Positions 49,722-59,100 of a DNA stretch of 64,000 nt are shown piece by piece. Position 1 is the first letter of the stretch. Each line of letters starts with the position of its first letter. A model generated the notes under the pieces. It was given only the letters and a program-made list of their open reading frames with translations. It did not search any database and was not told the origin of the DNA. Source of the DNA: Streptomyces sp. Ag109_O5-1 (GTDB taxonomy: Bacteria; Actinomycetota; Actinomycetes; Streptomycetales; Streptomycetaceae). Location of the stretch: contig NZ_RKQF01000001.1 in the NCBI RefSeq assembly GCF_003814875.1, positions 9,734,001 through 9,798,000 of the forward strand. Direction: 5' to 3'. A program made the translations under genes and the position numbers.

Positions 49722-51410
49722 TCAGAGCCGTGACAGTTCGTCCACCAGGTCGTCCAGGCCGAGCGAACCCTGGGAGAGGGCCGCCATGTGCCAGGCCTTG
49801 AGGTCGAAGGCGTCGCCCTGCCGCTCGCGGGCCTTCTCCCGGCCCAGCAGCCAGGCCCGTTCCCCCAGTTTGTAGCCGATGGCCTGCCCCGGCATGGACA
49901 GATAGCGGGTCAGTTCGCTCTCCACGAAGTCCGCAGGGCGGCTGCTGTGCGCGCCGAAGAACTCCTGCGCCAGGGCCGGCGTCCAGCGCTCCCCGGGGTG
50001 GAAGGGGGAGTCGTCCGGGATCGTCAGCTCCAGGTGCATACCGATGTCGATGATGACCCGGGCGGCCCGCATCATCTGCGCGTCCAGGTAGCCCAGGCGG
50101 CGCTCCGGGTCGGTGAGGAAGCCCAGTTCGTCCATCAGCCGCTCCGCGTACAGCGCCCAGCCCTCGGCGTTGGCGCTGACCATGCCCACGCTCGCCTGGT
50201 AGCGGGAGAGGTTCTCGGCGATGTGCTTCCACTGCGCCAGCTGGAGGTGATGGCCGGGCACGCCCTCGTGGTACCAGGTCGAGACCAGGTCGTACACCGG
50301 GAACCGGGTCTGGCCCATGGTCGGCAGCCAGGTGCAGCCCGGCCGGGAGAAATCGTCCGACGGGGGCGTGTAGTACGGCGCCGCCGCGCTGCCGGGCGGT
50401 GCGATCCGGGACTCGACCCGGCGCACTCGCTCGGCCAGGTCGAAGTGGATGCCGTCCAGCTTCTCGATGGCCTCGTCCATCACGGACTGCAGCCAGCGCT
50501 GCACCTCGTCGACGCCCTCGATGTGGGTGCCGTGCTCGTCCAGGTGCGCCAGCGCCACCCACGGGGTCTCGGCGCCCGGCAGGATCTTCTCGGCCTCGGT
50601 CTTCATCTCGCCGAGCAGCCGGTGGTACTCGGACCAGCCGTACGCGTACGCCTCGTCCAGATCCAGGTCGGTGCCGTTGAAGTAGCGGACCCAGCGGGCG
50701 TACCGCTCGCGGCCCACCACGTCCGGCGCGCCCTCGACCGCCGGCGCGTACATGTCCCGCATCCAGTCCCGCAGCGCCACGACCGCCTGCGTGGCCGCGC
50801 GCGCCGCCTCGTCCAGTTCGGCGCGCAGGGCCTCGGGTCCGGTCGCGGCGAACTGCTCGAACCAGCCCCGGCCGTCGCCCGTGTCGGACCACTCGCCGAG
50901 CTGTCCGACGAAGGTGACGGTGGCCCGCGGACCCGCGTACAGCTTGCGCTCCAGGCCGAGTTCGAGGGACTGCCGGTAGCCCTCCAGCGCGGCCGGAACC
51001 GCGCGCAGCCGCTCGGCGACCGCCGTCCACTCCTCCTCGGTGGCGGTGGGCGTCACGGTGAACACCTGGCGCACGGCGTGGGCGACCGAGCTCAGGTTGC
51101 TGACGGAACGCAGACTCTCGTCCGCCTCGTGCACGGCGAGGGAGGCGGTGAGCCGCTCACGCAGCAGGCGTGCGCAGCGACGCTCGATGTCACTGTCCGC
51201 ACCGGGCTGCCGCTCGGCCTCGGCGAGCCTGGCGAGCGTGTCGCGCTGGAGCCGCGCGACCGCTTCGTCACCCGCAGGCGAGGTGTCGGGCAGCCGGCTC
51301 GAACTCTCTTTGACGCCGAGGAACGTACCGGTGATCGGATCGAGGGCGATGAGTTCGTCGACGAAGGTGTCGGCGACCTGACGGGGCAGCGGGCTGTTGG
51401 TCTGTGACAT
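49722..51410 (-). CDS. DUF885 protein, copy B (putative metallopeptidase-like)
   Basis: This 562-residue protein starts at ATG 51410 (MSQTNSPLPRQVADTFVDEL); three codons upstream an in-frame ATG also exists. The metallo motif WYHEGVPGHHLQLAQW and ANAEGWALYAERLMDELG match copy A, and differences are spread over the N-terminal two thirds. It is the upstream member of the pair. The leader DNA around the start is shared with copy A, so the duplication included part of the promoter. The Lrp gene next to it could influence both. Confidence 0.88.
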   Translation of the reverse strand: MSQTNSPLPRQVADTFVDELIALDPITGTFLGVKESSSRLPDTSPAGDEAVARLQRDTLARLAEAERQPGADSDIERRCARLLRERLTASLAVHEADESLRSVSNLSSVAHAVRQVFTVTPTATEEEWTAVAERLRAVPAALEGYRQSLELGLERKLYAGPRATVTFVGQLGEWSDTGDGRGWFEQFAATGPEALRAELDEAARAATQAVVALRDWMRDMYAPAVEGAPDVVGRERYARWVRYFNGTDLDLDEAYAYGWSEYHRLLGEMKTEAEKILPGAETPWVALAHLDEHGTHIEGVDEVQRWLQSVMDEAIEKLDGIHFDLAERVRRVESRIAPPGSAAAPYYTPPSDDFSRPGCTWLPTMGQTRFPVYDLVSTWYHEGVPGHHLQLAQWKHIAENLSRYQASVGMVSANAEGWALYAERLMDELGFLTDPERRLGYLDAQMMRAARVIIDIGMHLELTIPDDSPFHPGERWTPALAQEFFGAHSSRPADFVESELTRYLSMPGQAIGYKLGERAWLLGREKARERQGDAFDLKAWHMAALSQGSLGLDDLVDELSRL

Positions 51411-51443
51411 GCGGTCCATCCTCGTACGAGGGGCCGCCGCGCG

Positions 51444-51935
51444 TCACTGGGATTGAGCCGACGGCGTAGGCGGCAGCAGCGGTCCGCAGTCCCACTGCTG
51501 GAAGATCAACCGGGTCTCCACCCGGGCCACTTCCCGCCGGGACGTGAACTCGTCCAGGACCAGCCGCTGCAGGTCCGTCATGTCGGCCACGGCCACATGC
51601 ACGAGGTAGTCGTCGGGACCGGTCAGATGGAACACCGTCCGCGACTCCGGCAGCGCCCGGATCCGCTCCACGAACGGCCCCACCAGCTCCCGCCGGTGCG
51701 GTCTGACCTGCACCGACAACAGCGACTCAAGACCGCGCCCGAGCTTGGCCGGATCGAGTTCCAGCCGGTGCCCGAGGATCACCCCGGACCGCCGCAGCCG
51801 GGCCACCCGGTCCAGACACGTCGACGGCGCCACACCCACCTGGGCGGCGAGATCGCGGTAGGTGGTCCGGGCGTCGTTCTGCAGCAGCCGCAGCAGATGG
51901 AGATCCACCGGATCCAGTACGACAGATTCGGCCAT
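51444..51935 (-). CDS. Lrp/AsnC-family regulator (second copy)
   Basis: This 163-residue protein starts at ATG 51935. The helix-turn-helix is ARTTYRDLAAQVGVAPSTCL, and the RAM domain includes FHLTGPDDYLVHVAVADMTD. It is divergent from the Cys/Met PLP enzyme at 51995, and the gap has a GAACAC/GTGTTC dyad. This is a standard local pair in which the Lrp protein controls sulfur amino acid breakdown in response to the amino acid. It lies upstream of the DUF885 pair, which is on the same strand. Confidence 0.88.
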   Translation of the reverse strand: MAESVVLDPVDLHLLRLLQNDARTTYRDLAAQVGVAPSTCLDRVARLRRSGVILGHRLELDPAKLGRGLESLLSVQVRPHRRELVGPFVERIRALPESRTVFHLTGPDDYLVHVAVADMTDLQRLVLDEFTSRREVARVETRLIFQQWDCGPLLPPTPSAQSQ

Positions 51936-51963
51936 GCATCGAACGTAACACGGCATTCACGCC

Positions 51964-51983
51964 GAACACCCCGCTCAGTGTTC
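51964..51983. promoter_or_regulatory. GAACAC/GTGTTC dyad between Lrp and PLP-enzyme genes
   Basis: GAACAC (51964-51969) and GTGTTC (51978-51983) are perfect 6-bp complements with an 8-nt centre. The dyad ends 11 bp before the ATG at 51995. It is the best candidate for the Lrp-type operator of this divergent pair. Confidence 0.5.
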
Positions 51984-51994
51984 ACCCTGCGCCC

Positions 51995-53152
51995 ATGGAC
52001 TCAGTCAGCATCCGTGACCACGTCTCCGACGCCCCGCGCGCCCTGGCCACCGAGGCCGTGCACGCCGGCCGCGACGATCTCGCCCGCCAGGGCCTGCACG
52101 CCCCGCCGATCGACCTGTCCACCACCTACCCGTCGTACGACAGCCGCGCCGAGGCCGCCCGTATCGACGCCTTCGCCACCGACGGCGCGGACCCGACGGG
52201 ACCCCCGGTCTACGGACGGCTCGGCAACCCGACGGTCGCCCGCTTCGAGACCGCCCTGGCCCGCCTCGAAGGCACCGAGTCCGCCGTCGCCTTCGCCAGC
52301 GGCATGGCCGCCCTGTCCGCCGTCCTCCTCGCCCGTGCCTCGACGGGGCTGCGCCATGTCGTCGCCGTACGGCCCCTGTACGGCTGCAGCGACCACCTCC
52401 TCACCGCCGGTCTCCTCGGTACCGAGGTCACCTGGACCGACCCGGCCGGCATCACCGACGCGCTGCGCCCCGACACCGGCCTGGTGCTGGTCGAGTCCCC
52501 GGCCAACCCGACCCTGGCCGAACTCGACCTGCGCGCCGTCGCCCACGCCTGCGGAACGGTCCCGCTGCTCGCCGACAACACCTTCGCCACCCCCGTGCTC
52601 CAGCGCCCCGCCGAACACGGCGCCCGGCTGGTGCTGCACAGCGCCACCAAGTACCTCGGCGGCCACGGCGATGTGCTGGCCGGGGTGGTCGCCTGCGACG
52701 AGGAACTCGCCGGGCAGCTCAGGAAGATACGTTTCGCGACCGGCGGTGTCCTGCACCCGCTGGCCGGCTACCTGCTGCTGCGCGGCCTGGCCACGCTCCC
52801 GGTCAGGGTCCGCGCCGCCTCCGCCACCGCCGCCGAACTCGCCCGCCGCCTCACCGCCGACCCGCGCGTCGCCCGCGTCCGCTACCCGCGCCTGGGCGGC
52901 GCGATGATCGCCTTCGAGGTGTACGGCGACCCGCACGAGGTCGTCTCCCGGGTACGGCTGATCACCCCGGCCGTCAGCCTCGGCAGCGTCGACACCCTCA
53001 TCCAGCACCCGGCGTCGATCAGCCACCGCATCGTCGACGCCCACGACCGCCGGGGTTCCGGGGTGAGCGACAGACTGCTGCGCCTGTCGGTGGGCCTGGA
53101 GGACACGGACGATCTGTGGGCCGACCTGGACCGGGCACTGGGGCCGCACTAG
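51995..53152 (+). CDS. Cys/Met metabolism PLP enzyme (gamma-lyase/synthase type)
   Basis: This 385-residue enzyme is of the cystathionine gamma-synthase/methionine gamma-lyase family. The PLP lysine is in LHSATKYLGGHGDVLAG; VYGRLGNPTVARFETALARLE and ADNTFATP are also typical, as is the C-terminal SLGSVDTLIQHPASISH. It could split methionine, cystathionine or cysteine, or join homoserine esters with thiols; sequence alone does not decide. The divergent Lrp regulator favours a catabolic gamma-lyase. The stop lies in a terminator hairpin. Confidence 0.87.
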   Translation: MDSVSIRDHVSDAPRALATEAVHAGRDDLARQGLHAPPIDLSTTYPSYDSRAEAARIDAFATDGADPTGPPVYGRLGNPTVARFETALARLEGTESAVAFASGMAALSAVLLARASTGLRHVVAVRPLYGCSDHLLTAGLLGTEVTWTDPAGITDALRPDTGLVLVESPANPTLAELDLRAVAHACGTVPLLADNTFATPVLQRPAEHGARLVLHSATKYLGGHGDVLAGVVACDEELAGQLRKIRFATGGVLHPLAGYLLLRGLATLPVRVRAASATAAELARRLTADPRVARVRYPRLGGAMIAFEVYGDPHEVVSRVRLITPAVSLGSVDTLIQHPASISHRIVDAHDRRGSGVSDRLLRLSVGLEDTDDLWADLDRALGPH

Positions 53153-53170
53153 CGCCCCGTCAGGGGCGCT
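53151..53170 (+). terminator. Hairpin terminator overlapping the PLP-enzyme stop codon
   Basis: AGCGCCCC-GTCA-GGGGCGCT is a perfect 8-bp stem with a 4-nt loop. The TAG at 53150-53152 overlaps its left arm. The following 53171-53253 is a GC-rich spacer with GGGGTACCCC-like repeats. Confidence 0.6.
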
Positions 53171-53253
53171 GGGGGTACCCCTGGCCGAAGGCTGGGGGAG
53201 GAACTGCGCGACCAGCCACGACACATCCGCAGCTGTCGCGCAGTCCTCAGCTC

Positions 53254-54714
53254 CTACGGCGCTTCGGTCCTCCCCGACTCACCCGCACCGGAAAGCCACC
53301 CCATGGCAGGCACGGCATCCCCCGGCTCCGCCGGAACCGCCGCAAGCCGCGCCGTGATGACCAGCGTCCCCTCCTCGATCTGATAGTCGAGGGGCAACCC
53401 CAGTCCCCGCATCGCCGCCACCATGCCCGTGTTGGACGCCTGCGTCACCGCGTACACGCTCTCGCAGCCCGCCTCGACGGCCATCCTCACCAGCCGGCCC
53501 AGCAGCTCCGCGCCGATGCCGCGCCGCTGCCACTCGTCCTCGACGAGCAGCGCGACCTCCGTCTCATCCCCGTCCCACAGCAGATGGCCGAGGCCGACGA
53601 TCCGGCCCGACGCGGTCTGCACCGCCAGCGTCCGGCCGAAGCGCGGGCTGAGCAGGTGGTTCAGATAGCGGTCCGCGTCGGTGACCGGACCGTGGTAGCG
53701 CAGTCCCAGGGTCCGCGCCGAGCACCGCTCGTGCATCGCCTTCGCCGCCTCCAGGTCACCGGTGTCGGCCCGGCGCACGGTGATCGCGTTGCCCTCGGGC
53801 AGCGTGAGCACGTCCTGGCTGCGCGGGATGCGCGGCCCGAGCCGGGTGTCCAGCTCCACCAGCGCCCGCGCCCGCGCGAACTCGGTCGGGGTGAACGGCA
53901 GATACGGCCGCTCCACGGTGATCACTCCGCCTTCCGGTGCGCGCAGCCGCATCACGGTGTCCTCCAGTGCCCCTTCGACGGGGACCGCCTCGGGGCTCCG
54001 GGCCCCGCCGACCGGATGGGCGGGGAGCGAGCGGATCGTGCACCTCCCCAACAACTGCCGGAGGGCCAGCGGAAGTTCCGCCGCGTCCAAAGCGGTTCGG
54101 GTGGCGAGGCCCAGGACCCGGGTCGGCGCGTCCACCAGATCGTGCGCGTCGGCCCGCTCGATCCAGGTGTCCGTGCCCCCGGCCAGGGCCACCGCCCGGG
54201 TGATCTCGCCGGCCGTCAGCTCACCCGGGGCCCGCAGCAGGAACTCGTCCACCGTGCCGTCGCCCAGCGGATGCGTCTGCAGGCTCAGGATGTCCACCCG
54301 GTGCCCGGCGAGCGCGGTGCACAGGGCCGCCAGCGAACCGGGCTCGTCCCGCACGGTCGTCCGCAACCGCCACAGCGTGGCGGTCGTGCCTTCGGGTGCC
54401 GGGGCGTCCGCACCGGGCCCGGCCTGCCCCGTCCGTGCGACGGTCGGCCGGGCGCCGGTATCGGTATCCGTCACCGGAGGTGCATGACCTGGGCGCCTCG
54501 CCCACCAGACGTGGAACCCGGCCGTGGCGGCCAGCACCAGCGCCGAGATCACCAGCAGGGCCGGACCGTCGGGCCCGTGTCCGATCAGGTTGGCCACCGC
54601 GTCCGCCACCGCGACGGCAGTGAACAGGGCGGCGAGTTCGACGACGTCCCGTCGCCAGTGGTGCACGGGGCGTCCGTGCCGTGCGCGTGTCACATCAGAC
54701 ATGTCTCGATTCAT
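53254..54714 (-). CDS. Membrane-anchored ACT-GNAT fusion protein
   Basis: It encodes 486 residues from ATG 54714; ATG 54702 (MSDVTRARHG) is also plausible. Two N-terminal hydrophobic helices (about residues 25-70) precede an ACT-like ligand-binding domain (about 115-190, RTTVRDEPGSLAALCTAL and HRVDILSLQTHPLGDGTVDE). A C-terminal GNAT acetyltransferase (about 310-460) has the acetyl-CoA loop EDEWQRRGIGAELLGRLV. ACT domains sense amino acids, so lysine or amine acetylation may be under amino acid control. The anchored version is unusual among known ligand-gated acetyltransferases. The target is unknown. Confidence 0.78.
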   Translation of the reverse strand: MNRDMSDVTRARHGRPVHHWRRDVVELAALFTAVAVADAVANLIGHGPDGPALLVISALVLAATAGFHVWWARRPGHAPPVTDTDTGARPTVARTGQAGPGADAPAPEGTTATLWRLRTTVRDEPGSLAALCTALAGHRVDILSLQTHPLGDGTVDEFLLRAPGELTAGEITRAVALAGGTDTWIERADAHDLVDAPTRVLGLATRTALDAAELPLALRQLLGRCTIRSLPAHPVGGARSPEAVPVEGALEDTVMRLRAPEGGVITVERPYLPFTPTEFARARALVELDTRLGPRIPRSQDVLTLPEGNAITVRRADTGDLEAAKAMHERCSARTLGLRYHGPVTDADRYLNHLLSPRFGRTLAVQTASGRIVGLGHLLWDGDETEVALLVEDEWQRRGIGAELLGRLVRMAVEAGCESVYAVTQASNTGMVAAMRGLGLPLDYQIEEGTLVITARLAAVPAEPGDAVPAMGWLSGAGESGRTEAP

Positions 54715-54845
54715 GCATCCACTGTGAAGGAAGGGTGTTGCGTGATCACGAACGCTCTGTGACCGATGGGTAAAGCGTGCTTATGTTGTTTTTGCGCCAT
54801 TTTTGATGTGGCTGGTGCCTGCGGATTGACCGATTCCGACGCCCG

Positions 54846-57506
54846 TCAGGCGGCCGCCTCCTCGGCCAGTGCGGCCAGCAGCCGCCGCGCCTGGACCACC
54901 AGCCGGGACGAGCCGCGCCGGGCCGCCGCCTGGGCGAGATGGGGCATATCGCCGCGGGCCCCCGACCGTTCGGCGCACTCGGCGGCGATCGAGAGCAGCT
55001 CCCCGAGCCCACGGACCGAACCCGAGCTACCGGTGCCCGCCGTCGCCAGGTCGGCGAGCAGTACGGGCAGGGTGTGCCGGAGCATCTCCCATATCGTGGT
55101 GTTCGCCCCGGTGGCCACCGCCGTCCGTGCCGACTCGGCCAGCCGCGACGGCTTCACCGCACCGCGCTGGACCAGCTGGCCCAGGTCGGCGCCCAGCCGC
55201 GCCGCGTCGAGCTGTCCGCGCGCGGCCAGCACCAGCAGCGCGTCCACCGCGGCCAGCCGGTCCTCCGGATGCCGGGCACCCAGGCCGTACGCCACGCACA
55301 GCTGCGTGGCCTCGCCCGCCACTCCGCCGGACTCGGCGAGCAGCGGGAGGGCGGCGGCCATGCCCCGCTGGTCGTCCAGGGCGGCCTCGGAGAGGTCGTG
55401 CACCAGCCGCACGGCGACCAGTTCGCGCGACTCCGGGAGCGTGGCCAGCCAGTGCTGATGGTCCTCCTGGCCCCAGTGGTAGCAGTACCGGACGGCGTCG
55501 GACACCGAGAACGGCCGGCCGAGTCGCCGGAACGCCTCGGGGAAGTCCGCCCGGAGGTCCAGGACCTCGCCGGACTCGATCAGGACGCGCGGACCCGATG
55601 TCCGACGGTCGGACGTGGGCAGGGCGGGTTCCCCGGCGGCCAGCCAGCGGGCCAGCCGCTCGCCTTCCGGCGTGCCGAGTTCGCTCGCGCGCCCGGCTGC
55701 GGCCAGGGCCGCGGTGCGGTCCTCGCGCCGGACCCGCAACAGTGCCTGTGCGAAGTCGACGTCACCCACCCGGGCGTCGAGACGACGGTAGGCCTCGAGC
55801 CGGTCGACGAGATCTCCCGGCTCCAGGAGTCCGGTGCTCCACGACGGCGTGGCCAGCAGCAGCGGCTGCGGATCCGTACGTATCCGGTAGGCGAGTTCAC
55901 GGAACCGGACGTCGATGACCCGGGAGAACCCGTGGCGCGCGCAATCATGGTCGGCCGGACCGCGCTGCAGCGCGGCGAACAGGGCGGCCGTGCTCACCTC
56001 CCCGGACAGCGTGGCCAGGATCAGGTCGAGGCCGTTCGAGGTGTTGAGAAGGCCACGCCGGTTATGGTCGAAGTGCTCCTCGGCGTACCGTCGGCCGCTC
56101 GAGTCGGGCTGCCACCAGCGGGTGGCCGCCACCGGCTCGAGCGCCTCCCGCAGCGCGTCCTGGTCGCGGTGGGCGTGCCGGGCCAGACCGTCCAGCGCCC
56201 GCTCGAACGCGGCCACGTCCCCGTCGGACGCCAGCAGGGCCGAGACCTCCTCGGCGAGCTCCACGGCCGAGTCCGGCGCCGGTGCGAGCCGGAACGGCTC
56301 CGGAGCAGGTGGCAGCACCTCCTCGTACACCTCGGGAGCCGAGGCGGGTGCGATCCCCAGGGCAGCGGCGGCACGGACGCGCAGGGCGGGGCTCAACTGC
56401 TCGGCCGCGTCCGCGATGTCGGCCTGGGCCGCCGAGTCCTCGGTGAGCCGCTTCACATGCCGCTCCACCAGCTTCAGCGCCCGCTCCTGCACCTGGGTGT
56501 CCTCGTGCCCGAACGCCTGGGCCACGGCCGGCAGCAGCTGTGCCGTCGAGGCGGCCTCGCGGGTGAGCACCTTGCCGAGCAGCACCAGCTGGGCACGCAC
56601 GAGCTTCTTCTCGGCGCGGAACAGCAGCCCCTCGGAGGCCTCCGCCAGTTGCCGCGCGGTGAGTTCGCCGTCGAGTGCGAGGGCGGCCAGCACCGACTGG
56701 GCGTGGGCGGCCACGGGGGAGACGGCGTCCCGGGCCAAGGCCGTCCAGTCGGCGACGCGCTCGAGCTCCTCGCCCCGGGTGAGGGCGAGCTGGACCAGCA
56801 GCGGCAGGAAGACCCGGTGGTCGGTCGGTCCGCCACCGCGCAGCAGACGGGCGACACAGCCGTCCACGATCACCTTGCGGTCCAGGGTGCCCGTGCGGGC
56901 GAGCTCGGCGAGGGCGCTCTGCCACGAACCGGGCCCGTCGCCGAACAGCCACCGGACCTCACCGAGGTCGGAGAGCTCGAACAGGCCGTTCACCAGCGGC
57001 GTCAGATCCGGTTCCGCGCGCAGCCGGTCGACGAGCGGGACGCGCCCCCAGCCGTGGCCGATGTGCCTGACCCAGCCGACCACATAGGCGTCCGTCACCG
57101 GCACCTCACACCCCGAGCGGCGCACCAGCCCCGCCATCAGCTCGAACGACACGTCCGCGGAGACCGGCCGCGCGGCCAGCCGCCGGGCCACGTCGGCCTG
57201 CCAGCCGGTGCCCCGGTCCGCCAGCGCCTTCAACAGCGTCTCCGCCGGTGCCTGCCGCCAGCGCATGTCGGCTCCGGCGATCCAGGTCGCGGCGGCCGCG
57301 GCCCCCGAGTGGCACATCGCCCCGGCCACCTGGAGCGCCGGATAGCTGCGCTGGGCGGGGGTCTCCCACGGAGCGGCCCGCAGCTCCTTGCGCAGGTCCT
57401 GCAACTCGGGCAGCAGCGCCCGCCGTTCGGCATCCGTCAACTTCTTCACCAGCAGGGCCGTCTCCCCGGCGCGTCCCGCCCGTACCGCCTCCAGCACCGC
57501 ACTCAT
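54846..57506 (-). CDS. Large alpha-helical repeat protein coupled to SWIM gene (DUF6493-like)
   Basis: This 886-residue, almost fully helical protein has HEAT-like segments (DTQVQERALKLVERHVKRLT, GLLFRAEKKLVRAQLVLLGK). It starts at ATG 57506, sharing ATGA with the stop of the SWIM gene. I believe it belongs to the DUF6493-type streptomycete family, but this needs a search. No enzyme motif is visible. Helical repeats and coupling suggest a scaffold for the SWIM protein. It lacks a signal peptide or membrane helix. Confidence 0.65.
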   Translation of the reverse strand: MSAVLEAVRAGRAGETALLVKKLTDAERRALLPELQDLRKELRAAPWETPAQRSYPALQVAGAMCHSGAAAAATWIAGADMRWRQAPAETLLKALADRGTGWQADVARRLAARPVSADVSFELMAGLVRRSGCEVPVTDAYVVGWVRHIGHGWGRVPLVDRLRAEPDLTPLVNGLFELSDLGEVRWLFGDGPGSWQSALAELARTGTLDRKVIVDGCVARLLRGGGPTDHRVFLPLLVQLALTRGEELERVADWTALARDAVSPVAAHAQSVLAALALDGELTARQLAEASEGLLFRAEKKLVRAQLVLLGKVLTREAASTAQLLPAVAQAFGHEDTQVQERALKLVERHVKRLTEDSAAQADIADAAEQLSPALRVRAAAALGIAPASAPEVYEEVLPPAPEPFRLAPAPDSAVELAEEVSALLASDGDVAAFERALDGLARHAHRDQDALREALEPVAATRWWQPDSSGRRYAEEHFDHNRRGLLNTSNGLDLILATLSGEVSTAALFAALQRGPADHDCARHGFSRVIDVRFRELAYRIRTDPQPLLLATPSWSTGLLEPGDLVDRLEAYRRLDARVGDVDFAQALLRVRREDRTAALAAAGRASELGTPEGERLARWLAAGEPALPTSDRRTSGPRVLIESGEVLDLRADFPEAFRRLGRPFSVSDAVRYCYHWGQEDHQHWLATLPESRELVAVRLVHDLSEAALDDQRGMAAALPLLAESGGVAGEATQLCVAYGLGARHPEDRLAAVDALLVLAARGQLDAARLGADLGQLVQRGAVKPSRLAESARTAVATGANTTIWEMLRHTLPVLLADLATAGTGSSGSVRGLGELLSIAAECAERSGARGDMPHLAQAAARRGSSRLVVQARRLLAALAEEAAA

Positions 57507-58936
57507 CGTGCACCCCCGCCGATCTCCGCCATGTCCTGTCCCGCGTCCTGCCCGGCGTCCTGTCCCGCCGAGGCGCCCCGCCTCGCCATCCGCACCGCCA
57601 GCGCGTGCTTGCACGGCCCGCGCCCGCCCCGGTACTTCGCCCACCACAGACAACTGCAGCTCAACACCCCCGCCGCGTTCCGTACCCGGTGCACATGACC
57701 GTCCTCGGCCGTCACCGTGCCCAGATCGCCGTCCAGGGCCACCGCGCCCGCGGCCACCAGCGTCCGGGCCGAACGCAGCCTGGGGTTGTGCCGCTCCACG
57801 CGCCCGGCGTCGTAGGGCAGTTCGCGGTGGAAGTAGGCGGCCTCCGCCGGGTCGTAGCCGACGCGTCCCGAGGTGCCGAGGCGGACCAGGGCCGCGCGGA
57901 CCCGCTCCGGGGTGAGGCCCGCGGAGGCCGCCAGGTCGGCGACATCCACGCGCGGCTCCCAGGCCAGCAGCACCGCGATCAGCTCCGCGTCCTCGGCGGC
58001 CTCGTCGGTGGCGAGGGCGTCCAGCACGCCGCCCTCACCGGAGAACCCGCGGGCCGCGTCGGGCGACAGGGTCAGCGTGAGCCGCATGCCCGGCAGCACG
58101 ACCTCCCAGGCGGCGGCCGTACCGGAGACGGCGAGGGCGCCCTGCGGGCCGTAGACCCGCAACGCCGTCGCATGGCGCAGCACCCGCTGCAGCGCGGCCA
58201 GCCGCTCAGGCCCTGGCAGGCACACCGCGCCCGGCACCGGACGGGTCGTCGGCCGCAGCCCCCGGCCCGCCGGCACCACCCAGCGCGGTCCCGCCGAGCC
58301 CCGGCGGGCCGTGCCGGCGCGCGGGAGCGAGCGCAGGAACCGCACCGCCTCGTCCGCCGGGAGCTCGGCCCGCAGATCGAACCCCGCCGCTATGACCTGG
58401 GCCTCCGCGAAGCCGCGCAGCCACCGGTCCGGGAGCGGGACCTTCTTCTCCACCACCGGGCCGTCCAGCGTGGTGACCGCCAGCTCCTCGGGCCCGACCC
58501 GCAGATGGAGCGGATCGTCCGTGCCGATCCGGGAAAGTGCCTCGCGCAGCGGGTTGTTGACGTCCACGTTCGTCGTGCCGTGGCCCACCTCGCCGCCGTC
58601 CAGACCCGGGCCGAGGACGTCCAGCCGGGCGTACACCCCGCCGCAGCCGGAGAAGGACTCGAAGCGCAGCCGGTCGCCGTTGCCCGTCACCACCGGGTCC
58701 AGCGAGGCGCGCAGCTGCGGCTGGTAGTACCGCGCGGCCGCCACGTCGGCCACCGCGAGCAGCCCGGCCGCGGCCACCTGAGGCGAGGTCAGAAAGCCCG
58801 CGAAGAACCGCGGATGGTCCTCGACCCCGGTGGGTGTCGCACCCTGGGAGGTCTCGAGCCCGAGGTGGCGTCCGTCGGAGGCGGAGCGCAGCACGGAGGG
58901 TTGGCGATAGGCCACGGCCTGTGAAGATCGCGTCAT
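57503..58936 (-). CDS. SWIM zinc-finger protein
   Basis: This 477-residue protein starts at ATG 58936. The C-terminal SWIM finger is CSCLWWAKYRGGRGPCKH (CxCx12CxH), expected to bind zinc and nucleic acid or protein. The N-terminal 350 residues are unique to this streptomycete family, including a winged-helix-like part AASAGLTPERVRAALVRLG. The C-terminus has AGQDAGQDAGQD, made by 15-bp DNA repeats. It overlaps the downstream helical-repeat gene by 4 bp. SWIM proteins often sit with MoxR/vWA genes, but none is seen here. Confidence 0.82.
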   Translation of the reverse strand: MTRSSQAVAYRQPSVLRSASDGRHLGLETSQGATPTGVEDHPRFFAGFLTSPQVAAAGLLAVADVAAARYYQPQLRASLDPVVTGNGDRLRFESFSGCGGVYARLDVLGPGLDGGEVGHGTTNVDVNNPLREALSRIGTDDPLHLRVGPEELAVTTLDGPVVEKKVPLPDRWLRGFAEAQVIAAGFDLRAELPADEAVRFLRSLPRAGTARRGSAGPRWVVPAGRGLRPTTRPVPGAVCLPGPERLAALQRVLRHATALRVYGPQGALAVSGTAAAWEVVLPGMRLTLTLSPDAARGFSGEGGVLDALATDEAAEDAELIAVLLAWEPRVDVADLAASAGLTPERVRAALVRLGTSGRVGYDPAEAAYFHRELPYDAGRVERHNPRLRSARTLVAAGAVALDGDLGTVTAEDGHVHRVRNAAGVLSCSCLWWAKYRGGRGPCKHALAVRMARRGASAGQDAGQDAGQDMAEIGGGAR

Positions 58937-59100
58937 GGGAAAAACCGTAGAGGCGATCACTGACAGTCGGGCCTGACCTGCGAAAACGCCATGTGGGAGG
59001 GTGAGTTCGGCGGTGCGGGAGGACCCGTGCCGACAGATGCGAGAAGGCCGCGCACCGGGGGATGACGCCGATACGCGGCCCTGGGAAGAGCGTACGGGAG

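Noticed and set aside
47890..51030. A single 1046-codon protein containing DUF885 copy A
   Set aside because: Sequence before ATG 49581 is an out-of-frame reading of copy B, so the extension is an artefact of the tandem duplication.
53171..53253. Possible mobile element in the GC-rich spacer after the PLP-enzyme gene
   Set aside because: It contains GGGGTACCCC and GGAACTGCGCGACCAGCC-type sequence that I associate with dispersed streptomycete intergenic repeats; no transposase, target duplication or terminal repeats are visible.
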